A stretch of 64,000 nucleotides of DNA from Janthinobacterium tructae (GCF_006517255.1 NZ_CP041185.1:744001-808000); one strand, 5' to 3'. Shown: positions 52,008-61,403, counted from the first letter of the stretch. The notes: generated by a model not told the origin, from the letters alone. Made by a program: numbers and translations.

Positions 52008-53909
52008 ATGAAATTCAAGGCGATGTTTTCCTCCTGGCAGAAGCTGTCGACCAAGATCGTCGGCGCGCTGCTGCTCATGCTGGTACTGGCCCTGAGCGCC
52101 ATCGGCTGCACCCTGTTCCTGTCGTGGCAGCTCGAAGGCAGTTCCGCCGCCATCAATGAAACGGGCCGGCTGCGCATGCAGACCTACCGCCTGACCCTGC
52201 TGCTGGCCAGCGACGCGCGCGAGCAGGCGCGCCAGCAGGTGCTGCTGATCGACGAGACCCTGGCCAAGATCGGCCACGGCGACCCGCAGCGCCCCTTGTT
52301 CCTGCCCCCCAGCACTGCCATCAAATCGGAATTCGAGCGCATCAGCGCCACCTGGCGCGGCGCCTTGCGTCCGGCCGCCCTGGGCGCCGATTCCTCCGCG
52401 CGCGCGCGCCAGTTCGAGCGTGACGCCGATACTTTCGTCGGCCAGGTCGACCAGCTGGTGCGCCTGATCGAGCACGATAGCGAGCAGCGCACCTTCTGGC
52501 TGCGTGCCTCGCAGCTGATCCTGGTCGGCATGGCCGTCATCGGCACGGTGAGCATGATTTACCTGATGTTCATGCTCATCATCGAGCCCGTCACGCGGCT
52601 GCGCCTGGGCATGCAGCGCATGAAGGAGCGCGATTTCAGCGTGCGCCTGGCCGTCGAAAGCAATGACGAATTCGGCCAGCTGGCCAGTGGCTTCAACCAG
52701 ATGGCCGACCGCCTGCAGGCGCTGTACGGCAATCTGGAAGAGGGCGTGCGCAGCAAGACGGCCACGCTCGAGTACCGCAACCGCGAACTGGCGCTGCTGT
52801 ACGAAAGCGCCGCTTTCCTGCAGCGCCCGCAGCCGCTGGAAGACATCTGCGGCGGCTTCATGCAGCGCATCGTCGACTATTTCGAGGCCGATGGCTCCAC
52901 CGTGCGCGTGCTCGACGCCGAACGGGGCAACCTGCACATGGTGGTACATACGGGTCTGTCCGAGGAACTGGTGGCGTCCGAGCATTGCCTGAAAGTGGGC
53001 GACTGCCTGTGCGGCACGGCCGTCGAGATGAAGGTGGCGAAGGTGCACGACATGCGCCGCATCGACAAGGCGCACGAGCTGCGCTGCCACCGCGAGGGTT
53101 TTGCCACCGTCTCCGTCTTCCACATCCATGCGCACGAACAGCACCTGGGCTTTTTCAACCTGCACTTCCGCCATGCACGCGTGTTTTCCGCGCGCGAGCT
53201 GGCGCTGCTGGAAACCCTGGGCCAGCTGCTCGGCATCGCGCTGGAAAACCTGCGCCTGGCCGCGCGCGAGCGCGAGATGGCCATTTCCGAGGAGCGCAAC
53301 CTGGTGGCGCAGGGCCTGCACGACAGCATCGCGCAAAGCCTCAATTTCCTCAACCTGCAGGTGCAGATGCTGGACGACTCCGTGCGCAATGCGCGGTTCG
53401 ATGAAGTGGCTGGCATCGTCCCGGCCCTGCATGCGGGCGTGAAGGAAAGCTACGAGGACGTGCGCGAACTGCTGGCCAACTTCCGCAGCCGCCTGATGGA
53501 GGACGACCTGATCGGCTCTCTGCGGGCGGCAATCGACAAATTCCGCCGCCAGACGGGCATCGAGGCCGAGCTGCTGGCCGATGTCGACGGCGCGCCATTC
53601 CCCCGCGAGCAGCAATTGCAGTTACTATTCATCGTGCAGGAAGCGCTGTCGAACATCCGCAAGCACGCCCAGGCCAGCCATGTCGAGGTGCGCCTCGCCG
53701 ATCACCAGGACTTTACCTTGACGATCAGCGACAATGGCGTCGGCTTCGATGCTGCCGCCGTGCTGGAAAAGGGCGACAGCCATGTCGGCATCCATATCAT
53801 GCGCGAGCGCGCACAGCGCATCGACGCGACGTTCGACGTGCACGCCTGTCCCGGTGGCGGCACGACCGTCGAACTGCACCTGTCGCGCGAACAGCGCCGC
53901 GCCGCCTAA
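52008..53909 (+). CDS. narX: Nitrate/nitrite sensor histidine kinase NarX-type
   Basis: 633 residues. TM1 (about 14-35) precedes a periplasmic domain whose start holds the P-box-like NETGRLRMQTYRLTLLLAS, the nitrate-binding signature of NarX/NarQ. TM2 is at about 170-190, then HAMP (about 195-245), a GAF-like domain with a Cys pair (about 270-410) and HisKA_3 with His438 (LHDSIAQSLNFLNLQVQ). The ATPase domain ends with GVGFD and HVGIHIMRERA. It senses periplasmic nitrate and phosphorylates NarL. The periplasmic loop is about 135 residues. narL follows 24 bases on. The start at 52008 follows AAGGGCGGT; it is about 30 bases after moaA. Confidence 0.95.
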   Translation: MKFKAMFSSWQKLSTKIVGALLLMLVLALSAIGCTLFLSWQLEGSSAAINETGRLRMQTYRLTLLLASDAREQARQQVLLIDETLAKIGHGDPQRPLFLPPSTAIKSEFERISATWRGALRPAALGADSSARARQFERDADTFVGQVDQLVRLIEHDSEQRTFWLRASQLILVGMAVIGTVSMIYLMFMLIIEPVTRLRLGMQRMKERDFSVRLAVESNDEFGQLASGFNQMADRLQALYGNLEEGVRSKTATLEYRNRELALLYESAAFLQRPQPLEDICGGFMQRIVDYFEADGSTVRVLDAERGNLHMVVHTGLSEELVASEHCLKVGDCLCGTAVEMKVAKVHDMRRIDKAHELRCHREGFATVSVFHIHAHEQHLGFFNLHFRHARVFSARELALLETLGQLLGIALENLRLAAREREMAISEERNLVAQGLHDSIAQSLNFLNLQVQMLDDSVRNARFDEVAGIVPALHAGVKESYEDVRELLANFRSRLMEDDLIGSLRAAIDKFRRQTGIEAELLADVDGAPFPREQQLQLLFIVQEALSNIRKHAQASHVEVRLADHQDFTLTISDNGVGFDAAAVLEKGDSHVGIHIMRERAQRIDATFDVHACPGGGTTVELHLSREQRRAA

Positions 53910-53933
53910 GCCACTATCTGAAAGTACAAAAAA

Positions 53934-54596
53934 ATGGAGACTCCCGATAAACCGATCACCGTCATGCTGGTGGACGACCACGCGCTGTTCCGCAGCGGCA
54001 TACGCTCGCTGCTGCAGCGGCATGCCGAGTTTTCCGTGGTGGGCGAAGCGGCCGATGGCGTCGAAGGCATCAAGCGCGCCATCCAGCTGCAGCCTGACGT
54101 GGTGCTGCTGGACCTGAACATGGCCGGCATGTCGGGCGTGGAAGCGCTGCAGCTGATGCAGCACGACTGTCCCGACACGGCCATCGTCATGCTCACCGTG
54201 TCGGAAGACGCGGAGGATCTGGCGACGGCCCTGCGCGCGGGCGCATGCGGCTATCTGATCAAGAATATCGACGCCGACTACCTGGTGCGCGCGATCCGCC
54301 GCGCGGCCGCCGGCGAAGTCGTCATCGCCGAAGCCATGACGGGCAAGCTGGTGGCACAGCTGCAGGCGGGCACGCGGCGCGAGGAACCCGTGTCGGAACT
54401 TGACAAGCTCACGCCGCGCGAAAAGGAAATCATCGACTGCCTGTCGCGCGGCGAGAGCAACAAGGGCATCGCGCGCACCCTCGACCTGGCCGAAAGCACG
54501 GTCAAGATCCACGTGCAGAACGTGCTGAAAAAACTCAACCTCACCAGCCGCGTGCAGGCGGCCGTGTATGCGGTCGAGCACCGGCAAGGCAAGTAG
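53934..54596 (+). CDS. narL: Nitrate/nitrite response regulator NarL
   Basis: 220 residues. The receiver (about 7-125) has the acidic pair VDDH at 13-16 and acceptor Asp60 (VVLLDLNMAGMSG), with the KN substitution region LIKNIDADYL after it. A LuxR/GerE helix-turn-helix (about 150-215) contains LTPREKEIIDCLSRGESNKG and TVKIHVQNVLKKLNL. It is the partner of the NarX gene just upstream. It should activate narGHJI and narK in nitrate and repress alternative respiration. A hairpin follows 12 bases after the stop. The match to the NarL/NarP family is close, so the assignment is firm. Confidence 0.96.
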   Translation: METPDKPITVMLVDDHALFRSGIRSLLQRHAEFSVVGEAADGVEGIKRAIQLQPDVVLLDLNMAGMSGVEALQLMQHDCPDTAIVMLTVSEDAEDLATALRAGACGYLIKNIDADYLVRAIRRAAAGEVVIAEAMTGKLVAQLQAGTRREEPVSELDKLTPREKEIIDCLSRGESNKGIARTLDLAESTVKIHVQNVLKKLNLTSRVQAAVYAVEHRQGK

Positions 54597-54607
54597 CCGA
54601 GTAGTCA

Positions 54608-54632
54608 GGGTCTGACCCGCCGGGTCAGACCC
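54608..54632 (+). terminator. Hairpin after narL
   Basis: GGGTCTGACCC and GGGTCAGACCC form a perfect 11-bp stem with a 3-base loop, 12 bases after narL. No T-run follows on the plus strand. It may be a bidirectional end element or a scattered repeat. Confidence 0.5.
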
Positions 54633-54692
54633 CATGGGCACTTGTCGCTATCGCTCTAGTCCTTTATGCCGATGGCGGTTGTTGCGCTTTTA

Positions 54693-54715
54693 AAGTAGTA
54701 TATTGGATATATCTT
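54693..54715 (+). promoter_or_regulatory. Candidate NsrR-type operator before nnrS
   Basis: AAG-N17-CTT spans 23 bases. Each 11-base half matches the NsrR half consensus AAGATGYATTT at 8 positions. A further inverted ATATTC-type half extends toward 54727. It lies 32 bases before the nnrS start; NnrS genes are common NsrR targets. No nsrR gene is in the window. Confidence 0.45.
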
Positions 54716-54746
54716 TATCGAATATACTTTTAAAAACGAGTCCATC

Positions 54747-55958
54747 ATGGCCATTACTCCCATCAGCGAACCATCTTCTTCTGCCGCCGCCCACGGCGCC
54801 GCTCCCTGGCATGCCTGCCATGCCGTCTGGCAGCTGGGCTTTCGCCCGTTTTACCTGCTGGCGGCCGTGTTTGCGGCCATCAGCATTCCCTGGTGGCTGG
54901 CCAGTTACGCGGGCTTGCTGACGGGCGGCCTGCAGGTGGGGCTGGGCTGGCATATGCATGAAATGGTGTTCGGCTTCGCGCTGGCCGTCGTCGTGGGGTT
55001 TTTGTATACGGCGGGGCGCAACTGGACGGGCTTGCCCACGCCGCACGGCGCGCAGCTGATGGCGCTGGCGGCGCTGTGGCTGGCGGGGCGCATCGCCATG
55101 CTGTGCGGCCCCGGGCTGGTGCCGGCGCTGGTCGAGTGGCTGTTCCTGCCGCTGGCCGCCTGGCCCCTGTACCAGGTGCTGCGCCGTTCCGGTAATACGC
55201 GCAACCTGTTCCTGGTCGCTTTGCTGGCCTTGCTGGCGCTGGCCAATGGCCTGTTCCACGCGGCCGTGCTGGGCTGGCTGACGTTATCCCTGTTCGTGCC
55301 CGTGCAGGCGGCCATCTTCATCATCGTGCTGATTGAATCGGTGATCGGCGCGCGCGTCATTCCCATGTTTACCCGCAACGGTGCGCCAGGCAGCACGCCG
55401 GTGGCCAGTCCGCAGCGCGCGCTGGTCGCCGTGGCCTGCATGGCGGCCGCCGCCATCGCATGGCTGGCAGACGCGCCGGCCTGGCTGACGGCGCCACTGG
55501 CTCTCGTGGCAAGCGGCGTCTCGCTGGCCAATCTGCTGGCCTGGCAGCCGCAGCGCACGCTGCGCGTGCCCTTGCTGTGGATTTTGCACCTGTCGTATGC
55601 GTGGATAGGCGTCGGTTTTGCGCTGCTGGCGGCCGCCAGTATGGGGCTGCTGACGGCCAGCGCCGCATTTCACGCGCTGACGGTGGGCTCGATGGCGGGA
55701 TTGATCATCGGCATGATGACGCGCACCACCCTGGGCCACACGGGCCGTCCTTTGAAGGGCGGCCGGGCGGAAGCGGCGATGTACTGGCTGATACAGCTGG
55801 GCGCGCTGGCGCGCCTGCTGGCCGCTGTCGGTCCCGCCTCGCTGTCCATGCCGCTGCTGCTGGCTGCCGGCGCGTGCTGGTCGCTGGCCTTTGGCTTGTA
55901 TGCGTGCGTGTATGCGCCCTATCTGTGGCGTGTCAGGGTGGATGGGCGCGAAGGCTAA
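54747..55958 (+). CDS. nnrS: NnrS family membrane protein (nitric-oxide-linked)
   Basis: 403 residues with about 12 transmembrane helices. Typical NnrS features are LGFRPFYLLAAVFAA and GWHMHEMVFGFALAVVVGFLYTA with its conserved His and the HxxxxG turn. Later come PMFTRNG, HALTVGSMAGLIIGMMTRT and LGHTGRPL. NnrS is a haem- and copper-containing membrane protein linked to denitrification and NO stress; it relieves NO-derived stress by an unclear mechanism. It follows narL with a separate promoter region that holds a candidate NsrR site. The start at 54747 is the ATG after AACGAG. It is convergent with a small ORF on the minus strand. Confidence 0.93.
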   Translation: MAITPISEPSSSAAAHGAAPWHACHAVWQLGFRPFYLLAAVFAAISIPWWLASYAGLLTGGLQVGLGWHMHEMVFGFALAVVVGFLYTAGRNWTGLPTPHGAQLMALAALWLAGRIAMLCGPGLVPALVEWLFLPLAAWPLYQVLRRSGNTRNLFLVALLALLALANGLFHAAVLGWLTLSLFVPVQAAIFIIVLIESVIGARVIPMFTRNGAPGSTPVASPQRALVAVACMAAAAIAWLADAPAWLTAPLALVASGVSLANLLAWQPQRTLRVPLLWILHLSYAWIGVGFALLAAASMGLLTASAAFHALTVGSMAGLIIGMMTRTTLGHTGRPLKGGRAEAAMYWLIQLGALARLLAAVGPASLSMPLLLAAGACWSLAFGLYACVYAPYLWRVRVDGREG

Positions 55959-55962
55959 GCTG

Positions 55963-56088
55963 TCAGAAAGGGCGCCAGGCCAGCAGTTTTTTGAGTTCCG
56001 GCGTCCAGTAGGACAGCGATTCGCCCACGACGAAGAGCAGCATGCCCAGCATCAAGGCCCTCAGCAGCAAATCCCTGCACCAGATCAT
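55963..56088 (-). CDS. Tiny membrane protein ORF (41 residues)
   Basis: A frame of 41 residues starting MIWCRDLLLRALMLG, with one hydrophobic helix (about 7-22) and a basic tail ending LLAWRPF. GGGGGA lies five bases upstream of the ATG, a good ribosome site. It is 25 bases after the stop of the hybrid kinase gene on the same strand, so it could be co-transcribed as a small membrane regulator. I know no family for it. It may also be chance. Confidence 0.4.
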   Translation of the reverse strand: MIWCRDLLLRALMLGMLLFVVGESLSYWTPELKKLLAWRPF

Positions 56089-56113
56089 GGCATCCCCCGA
56101 GTTTTCATAGTGA

Positions 56114-59100
56114 TCATTTTGTCATTGGCATGGCCGGCTGGCCGGGCGGCGTCTGTGCCGTGAGTGCGGCGGCCGCCTCGATGGCGCGCGCCAGCGCCTG
56201 TTCCAGCGTGTCGAGCGCGGCCGACGCATCGTCGCCGGCATGCAGTAGCTGTTCCGCTTGCTGCGCGGCTTGCAGGGTGGCGGGCAGGGCCAGGCTGCCA
56301 GCCTCGCCCGCCAGCTTGTGCGCCAGCGCGGCGGCATCGTCGCGCGCATCGGCTGCCAGCAGCGCGCGCATGGCGCCCACCGTATTGCGATAGTTGCTGC
56401 CAAAACGCGACAGATGTTGGCGGTAGGGCGCTTCATCGAGCCACTGCGCCATGCCCTGCTGCAGGTCGATCACGGCTGCTGCGCCGCACGGCGGCACGCA
56501 CATCGTCGCTTCGGTCACGAACGGCGGCAGGGCTGGCAGACCTTGCGCGTGGCGCCGATGCGCGCGCGCGATCAGGGCGATGGTCTGCGGCACGTCGAAC
56601 GGTTTGCTGATGAAATGGTTCACGCCCGCTTCCAGCGCCGCCGTGCGCTGTGTCTGGAACGCCCCGGCCGTCAGCGCCACCACGGGCAAGTCCTGAAACT
56701 GCGGCAGCTGGCGCAAGGCGCGCGTCGCCTGCAAGCCATCCATGACAGGCATCTGCACATCCATCAGCACGATGTCGACATCGGCGGGGTGGGCCAGCAG
56801 CCAGTCCAGCGCCTGCCTGCCATCGCAGGCGAACGATGGCACTGCCCCCTGATCGCACAGGATATGCTTGACCACATCGCGGTTGATTTCGCTGTCATCG
56901 ACCACCAGCACGCGCACGCCGGCGAGTACGCGTTCTTCCAGCGGCACAAGAGTGGCGTCCAGGCCGGCGGCCCGGGCGCGCTGCTGGCGCGCTTCCATCG
57001 TCGCGTTGTACAGGCTGGAAGCGGTCACCGGTTCGTTGAGGATGGCGTCGGCCGGATCGGCCGGGTCGGTATCGCGCCGCGCCGGCCGCGTGGCCGGCAC
57101 GCCGCCCGCTGCCAGGATGACGACGGGGCAATCTTGTGGCGGCAGGTATTCGCGCAGCGCGCGCGCCGTCGCTTCGCCGTCCAGCTCCGGCATGCGCGCG
57201 GCCAGCAGGACGACGCCGGGCCGCGCGTCTTCGGCGCAGGCAAGCGCATAGTCGAGGGCCGCCCGCCCGTCGGAGACGGCATGCACGCGCCAGCCCAGGC
57301 CCTGCGCCACGGCGGCAACGGCCTCGCGCGCGTCGGCATTGGCATCGGCCAGCAAGGCATGCAGGGCTTGCATGTCCGGCGAGGACAGGGTGGCGGCGGG
57401 CAGCAGTTGCAGCGGCACCGTGAAGCTGAATTCGCTGCCCTGGCCCTGGCGGCTTTGCAGATGCAGTGAGCCGCCCATCAGACTGACCAGCTGGCGGCAG
57501 ATGGTCAGGCCCAGGCCCGTGCCGCCGAAGCGGCGCGTGGTGGACGTGTCGGCCTGGGCGAAGGCGGAAAAGATCGATTCCTGCACCTCGGGTGCGATGC
57601 CGATGCCCGTGTCGCGCACGCTGAAACGCAGCACTGCGGCGTCGCCGTCGCGGCTTTCCAGTGCGCTCGACAGCTCGACCGTACCCTGCGCCGTGAATTT
57701 GATGGCATTGCTGGTCAGGTTGACCAGCACCTGTTCCAGCCGCAGCGCGTCGCCCAGCACCTGGTCCACGCCATCGGGCAGCGGCCCGATCCGCACCTCA
57801 ATCGGTTTGTCATGCGCGGCCACGCCCATGCTGGCGGCGATCTTCTCGATCACCTCGGCCAGGTGGAACGGCGCCTGTTCGATGCTCATGTGGCCCGCCT
57901 CGATTTTCGACACGTCGAGCACGTCGTTGATGATGCCCAGCAAGGACTGGCCGGCGGCGCGGATCTTGCGCGTCATCTCGAGTCCTTCCCTGTCCAGCTT
58001 GCCCCGTTCCAGCAGCCATGCCATGCCGAGGATGGCGTTCAGCGGCGAGCGGATTTCATGGCTCATGTTGGCGAGGAATTCCGCCTTGCTGCGGTTGGCC
58101 GCCTCTGCCGCATCGCGCGCCAGCAGCATGGCCTCTTCGGCCTGCTTTTGCGCGGAAATATCCTGTGCAAAGATCAAGGTGGCCGGTCCATCCTTGAGCA
58201 TCACGCGCGTGGTGGTCTTGAAAACGGGCACGGGAAGGCCCTGCTTGCCCATACCGATGGCTTCGAACACCTGTTCGCTGGGCGAGTCCGCCTCGATCAG
58301 CGCTTCGTTGGTGGCCAGTGCCGCCTGCGATTGCGCGGAAATCATGGCGGACCAGGGCAGACCGTTCAGATCGTCTTCGAACGAGTAGCCATGCAGCCTG
58401 CGGTAGCGCGGATTCGAGTAGATGAAGCGGCCGTGGCGCAGGATGGCGATGGCCACGGGCGCATCTTCGATCAAGGTGCGAAAGCGTGTTTCGCTGTCGG
58501 ACACGGCTTGCATGGCCTGGCGCTCCATTTCCTGTTCCGCATGCCAGGCGGCCTGCTGCCGGCGCCGCCGCTGGCTCCAGAACAGCAGGCTGGCCCCGGC
58601 CAGCGCCAGCGTGGCAAAGCACAGGACGTAGGCCAGCGCCTGGCGCCGCAACGGGGCGGCGATGGCCGCTTCTTCGCGGCTCAGGCCGATGATGATGGCA
58701 CGGTCCATGTGCAGCGCGGGCGGCGCGATGGTCGCCATGGCCATGATGCGGGGTGTAGCGGCGCCGGCAATCTCGACGCCGCTCAGGACGCCAGCCTGAT
58801 AGCCGCTGTCGCGAAATCGCCGCAGGAAGCTGCCGGGCAGGTCCACCTTGCCGCCATTCGCAGCCCTGGCGGGATAGTTCAGGAATTGCCGCCCGTCGCC
58901 ATGCAGCACCACGGCCCAGACGTCGGGGGCATACATGGCGGTGCGGAACTTGGCCGTGAAGTATTCGGGATCGAGGGTGGCCACCACCACGCCGGCAAAG
59001 CGGCCCTGCTGGTCCTGCACCATGCGCGACGCCGTGATGACCAGGTCGCCCTTGTAGGACAGGAAGGGCGCCGAGATGTACAGCATGCGCGCATCAGGGG

Positions 59101-59527
59101 CGTCGCGCGCCGTCTGGAAGTAGCTGCGGCGCGAAAAATCCTGGTCGGCCAGTTCCGCGATATTGGTGGCGATCGGCTTGCCCTTCGCATCGATGACCAG
59201 CATGGTGCGCACGCCCGGCATGGCGTCGACCAGCGCTGTCAGGCGCCGGTGCAGGGCTTGCGCGGAGCCCGCCGCAGCACCATCGCCAAGATAGTCGCGG
59301 ATCACGCCGCCGAGAACCAGGTTGGTCGCCGCCAGGTCGACTTCGATATTTTTTGCCAGCAGTGCCGTCAGCACGCTGAGCCGTTCACGCTCGGCCGCCT
59401 CGTGCCGCGCGGCTTCGGCCAGGTGCGCATAGGCCAGGGCGGCAGCCACGAGGAGCAAGCCGAGGAGTAAAAAAAGCCATTCGATCCATTGTCTGCGTAC
59501 CGCCGCCGCATCTGTGTGATAGGTCAT
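56114..59527 (-). CDS. Membrane hybrid histidine kinase, dCache-PAS-HisKA-HATPase-REC-REC-HPt with degenerate first receiver
   Basis: 1137 residues. TM1 (about 16-36) and TM2 (about 300-322) flank a periplasmic dCache domain (RRSYFQTARDA and the GRFAGVVVATLDPEYF strand). A PAS domain (about 345-465) precedes HisKA with His490 (MSHEIRSPLNAILG) and the ATPase domain (GIAPEVQ, GGTGLGLTICRQL). The first receiver lacks its phospho-acceptor: the expected Asp is Ala776 (VVLLAARMPELDG), and the expected Lys is Glu (LNEPVT). The second receiver has Asp923 (LMDVQMPVMDG) and a normal KPF. An HPt domain ends the protein with His1070 (AHKLAGEAGSLAL). A sensor kinase lies 48 bp upstream on the same strand. 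The signal is unknown; dCache domains often bind amino acids. Confidence 0.92.
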   Translation of the reverse strand: MTYHTDAAAVRRQWIEWLFLLLGLLLVAAALAYAHLAEAARHEAAERERLSVLTALLAKNIEVDLAATNLVLGGVIRDYLGDGAAAGSAQALHRRLTALVDAMPGVRTMLVIDAKGKPIATNIAELADQDFSRRSYFQTARDAPDARMLYISAPFLSYKGDLVITASRMVQDQQGRFAGVVVATLDPEYFTAKFRTAMYAPDVWAVVLHGDGRQFLNYPARAANGGKVDLPGSFLRRFRDSGYQAGVLSGVEIAGAATPRIMAMATIAPPALHMDRAIIIGLSREEAAIAAPLRRQALAYVLCFATLALAGASLLFWSQRRRRQQAAWHAEQEMERQAMQAVSDSETRFRTLIEDAPVAIAILRHGRFIYSNPRYRRLHGYSFEDDLNGLPWSAMISAQSQAALATNEALIEADSPSEQVFEAIGMGKQGLPVPVFKTTTRVMLKDGPATLIFAQDISAQKQAEEAMLLARDAAEAANRSKAEFLANMSHEIRSPLNAILGMAWLLERGKLDREGLEMTRKIRAAGQSLLGIINDVLDVSKIEAGHMSIEQAPFHLAEVIEKIAASMGVAAHDKPIEVRIGPLPDGVDQVLGDALRLEQVLVNLTSNAIKFTAQGTVELSSALESRDGDAAVLRFSVRDTGIGIAPEVQESIFSAFAQADTSTTRRFGGTGLGLTICRQLVSLMGGSLHLQSRQGQGSEFSFTVPLQLLPAATLSSPDMQALHALLADANADAREAVAAVAQGLGWRVHAVSDGRAALDYALACAEDARPGVVLLAARMPELDGEATARALREYLPPQDCPVVILAAGGVPATRPARRDTDPADPADAILNEPVTASSLYNATMEARQQRARAAGLDATLVPLEERVLAGVRVLVVDDSEINRDVVKHILCDQGAVPSFACDGRQALDWLLAHPADVDIVLMDVQMPVMDGLQATRALRQLPQFQDLPVVALTAGAFQTQRTAALEAGVNHFISKPFDVPQTIALIARAHRRHAQGLPALPPFVTEATMCVPPCGAAAVIDLQQGMAQWLDEAPYRQHLSRFGSNYRNTVGAMRALLAADARDDAAALAHKLAGEAGSLALPATLQAAQQAEQLLHAGDDASAALDTLEQALARAIEAAAALTAQTPPGQPAMPMTK

Positions 59528-59575
59528 GGGGCGATGCTATACCCGATATGCACGCAGGACAACTTTTACGTACGA

Positions 59576-61285
59576 CTATACATGCGAAAGTGTGGTCAAT
59601 TTGCCGTCCTCCGCCATAGCACGGGCCGTGCCGCGCAGCGGCAGCCGCAAGCGGAAGGCCGCGCCGTGGCCCGGCGCGGATGTCACGCCGATGCTGCCGC
59701 CCATCAAGGTGACGAGCTGGCGCGCGATGGCCAGGCCCATCCCGGCGCCACCATGGGCGCGGCTCGGCGAGTCGTCCGCCTGCGAGAATTTGTCGAAGAT
59801 GTCGGCTTGCTGCGCCTGCGCGATGCCGATGCCCGTATCACGCACCTCGATCTGCAGGTCCGCGCCACTCGCCATGACGTGGACATCGACCCGCCCTGCG
59901 GACGTGTAGCGGATGGCATTGTCGAGCAGGATGTCGAGCACGCGCACCAGACGCACGCGGTCGCAATCGATGCTGGGCGGCGTTCCTGGCGCGATGTGCG
60001 AGGCCAGCAGCAGGCCCTTGTGCGCCGCGCACTGCCGGTGCGGCGCCAGCGCCAGCGCCAGCAGCTGGTCCAGCGGCGCAGCGGCAGACTCCAGCCGCAC
60101 CTGGTCGTTTTCGAGCGCGCTCAGTTCCATCGCCGCCTCGACCATGGCCAGCAACTGGCGGCCGCTGTCCTGTATCGTTTGCGCGTAGGCGGCCTGTTCC
60201 GGCTCGCGCAGCTGCTCCAGCAGCAGCTCGGAGAAACCGAGGATGCCATTGAGGGGCGTGCGCAATTCATGCGACATGTTCGACAGGAAGCGCGACTTGG
60301 CCTCGCTGGCGGCGATGGCCCTGGCGCGGCTGTCGACCAGGCGGCCGATCAGCAGCACCAGCGCCGCCCACGACAGCACGATCAGCACGCTCGTGACGGC
60401 GGCCATCAGCAAGGCCTGGTTGCGGCGCGAGACGTAGTCGGCCAATACCGTATTGCGGTCCAGTCCGACCAGCATGTAGAGCGGATAGTTTGCCAGTTTT
60501 TCGAAGGCGTAAATGCGCAGGGTGCCGTCGACGGGACTGCGCTCGATGAAGCTGCCCCGCGTGTTACCTTGCATCAGAGAAAATACCTTGCTGCCGTCGA
60601 CATCCTGGCCGATGGTGTTGACGGCGCCGACCCGGCGCGCGCGCACCACGCCGTCACTGCCGACGAGCGTGATGGAGCTGTTGTCGCCCAGGTCGACTTC
60701 GTCGTACAGGCGGGTAAAGTAATACGGGTCCATCGAAACCACCACCACGCCCTTGAAGCGGCCATCGGCATGGTTGATGCGGCGCGTCATCTGGATCGAC
60801 CATTTTTTCGACACGCGCCCCAGCACCGGCTTGCTGATATACAGTTCGCCGCTGTCGCGCTGCATGTGTACCCGGATGTGTTCGCGGTCGGCCAGGTTGG
60901 TCGGTTTGAAGGGGCGGCTTGACAGTACCGTGTCGCCCCGTTCGTCGACGATGGTAAACAGGTTGTACAGGGGGCCGGGATTGAGGCCTTGCTGCAGGTC
61001 CGCCACGATGTCGAGACGGTTGCCCAGCGCCTGGTAGCGGCCGCGCAGGTAGGTGACCGCCTGGTCCGCCGCCTCGATCGTGCGGATCGCGTGTTCGTCG
61101 AAGACGCGCGCCATGCTGCGCGCCTCGCGCCCGGCATCGGTGATGGCGGCGTCGTGCGCGCGCTGCAATTGCAGCATGGTGATGCTCCACAGCCCCGCCA
61201 GCAGGACCGCCATGAAGAGCGACAGCAGGATGCGCGTATCGCAGCGCTCCCAGGCCATGGCCTTCCAGTATCTGTACTGCCGCAT
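59576..61285 (-). CDS. Membrane sensor histidine kinase, dCache-HisKA-HATPase
   Basis: 569 residues. TM1 (about 17-38) and TM2 (about 292-314) flank a dCache domain (about 45-285, with ADREHIRVHMQRD and GRFKGVVVVSMDPYYF). HisKA has His339 (MSHELRTPLNGILGF). The ATPase has N, G1 and G2 boxes, with GGAGMGLAIARQL near 525. There is no receiver or HPt, so it needs an external partner; the hybrid kinase just downstream or an unlinked regulator could serve. The upstream region carries the tandem 19-bp element at 61366. The start at 61285 is the first ATG of the frame and gives a proper basic N-terminus. Confidence 0.92.
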   Translation of the reverse strand: MRQYRYWKAMAWERCDTRILLSLFMAVLLAGLWSITMLQLQRAHDAAITDAGREARSMARVFDEHAIRTIEAADQAVTYLRGRYQALGNRLDIVADLQQGLNPGPLYNLFTIVDERGDTVLSSRPFKPTNLADREHIRVHMQRDSGELYISKPVLGRVSKKWSIQMTRRINHADGRFKGVVVVSMDPYYFTRLYDEVDLGDNSSITLVGSDGVVRARRVGAVNTIGQDVDGSKVFSLMQGNTRGSFIERSPVDGTLRIYAFEKLANYPLYMLVGLDRNTVLADYVSRRNQALLMAAVTSVLIVLSWAALVLLIGRLVDSRARAIAASEAKSRFLSNMSHELRTPLNGILGFSELLLEQLREPEQAAYAQTIQDSGRQLLAMVEAAMELSALENDQVRLESAAAPLDQLLALALAPHRQCAAHKGLLLASHIAPGTPPSIDCDRVRLVRVLDILLDNAIRYTSAGRVDVHVMASGADLQIEVRDTGIGIAQAQQADIFDKFSQADDSPSRAHGGAGMGLAIARQLVTLMGGSIGVTSAPGHGAAFRLRLPLRGTARAMAEDGKLTTLSHV

Positions 61286-61365
61286 GCTGCCTCCGCAAGG
61301 TCTGCCAGGTTGTCCATTCCGCGCGGATGTCCGGCGTCACTGGCACGTTGATTTGTCAATTATAG

Positions 61366-61403
61366 CGAATATAATTGATTTCATCGAATAAAATGATTTT
61401 TAT
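61366..61403 (-). promoter_or_regulatory. Tandem 19-bp repeat upstream of the dCache kinase
   Basis: Units CGAATATAATTGATTTCAT (61366-61384) and CGAATAAAATGATTTTTAT (61385-61403), plus-strand reading, sit about 81-118 bases before the kinase start. The 29 bases 61376-61404 match 7152-7180 at 25 positions. A minus-strand TATAAT lies on the gene side at 61357-61362. Confidence 0.5.

Noticed and set aside
56114..59527. Possible frameshift or decay of the hybrid kinase because of its degenerate receiver
   Set aside because: The frame is intact from signal-anchor to HPt, and all other catalytic motifs are present, so the receiver change looks like specialisation, not decay.
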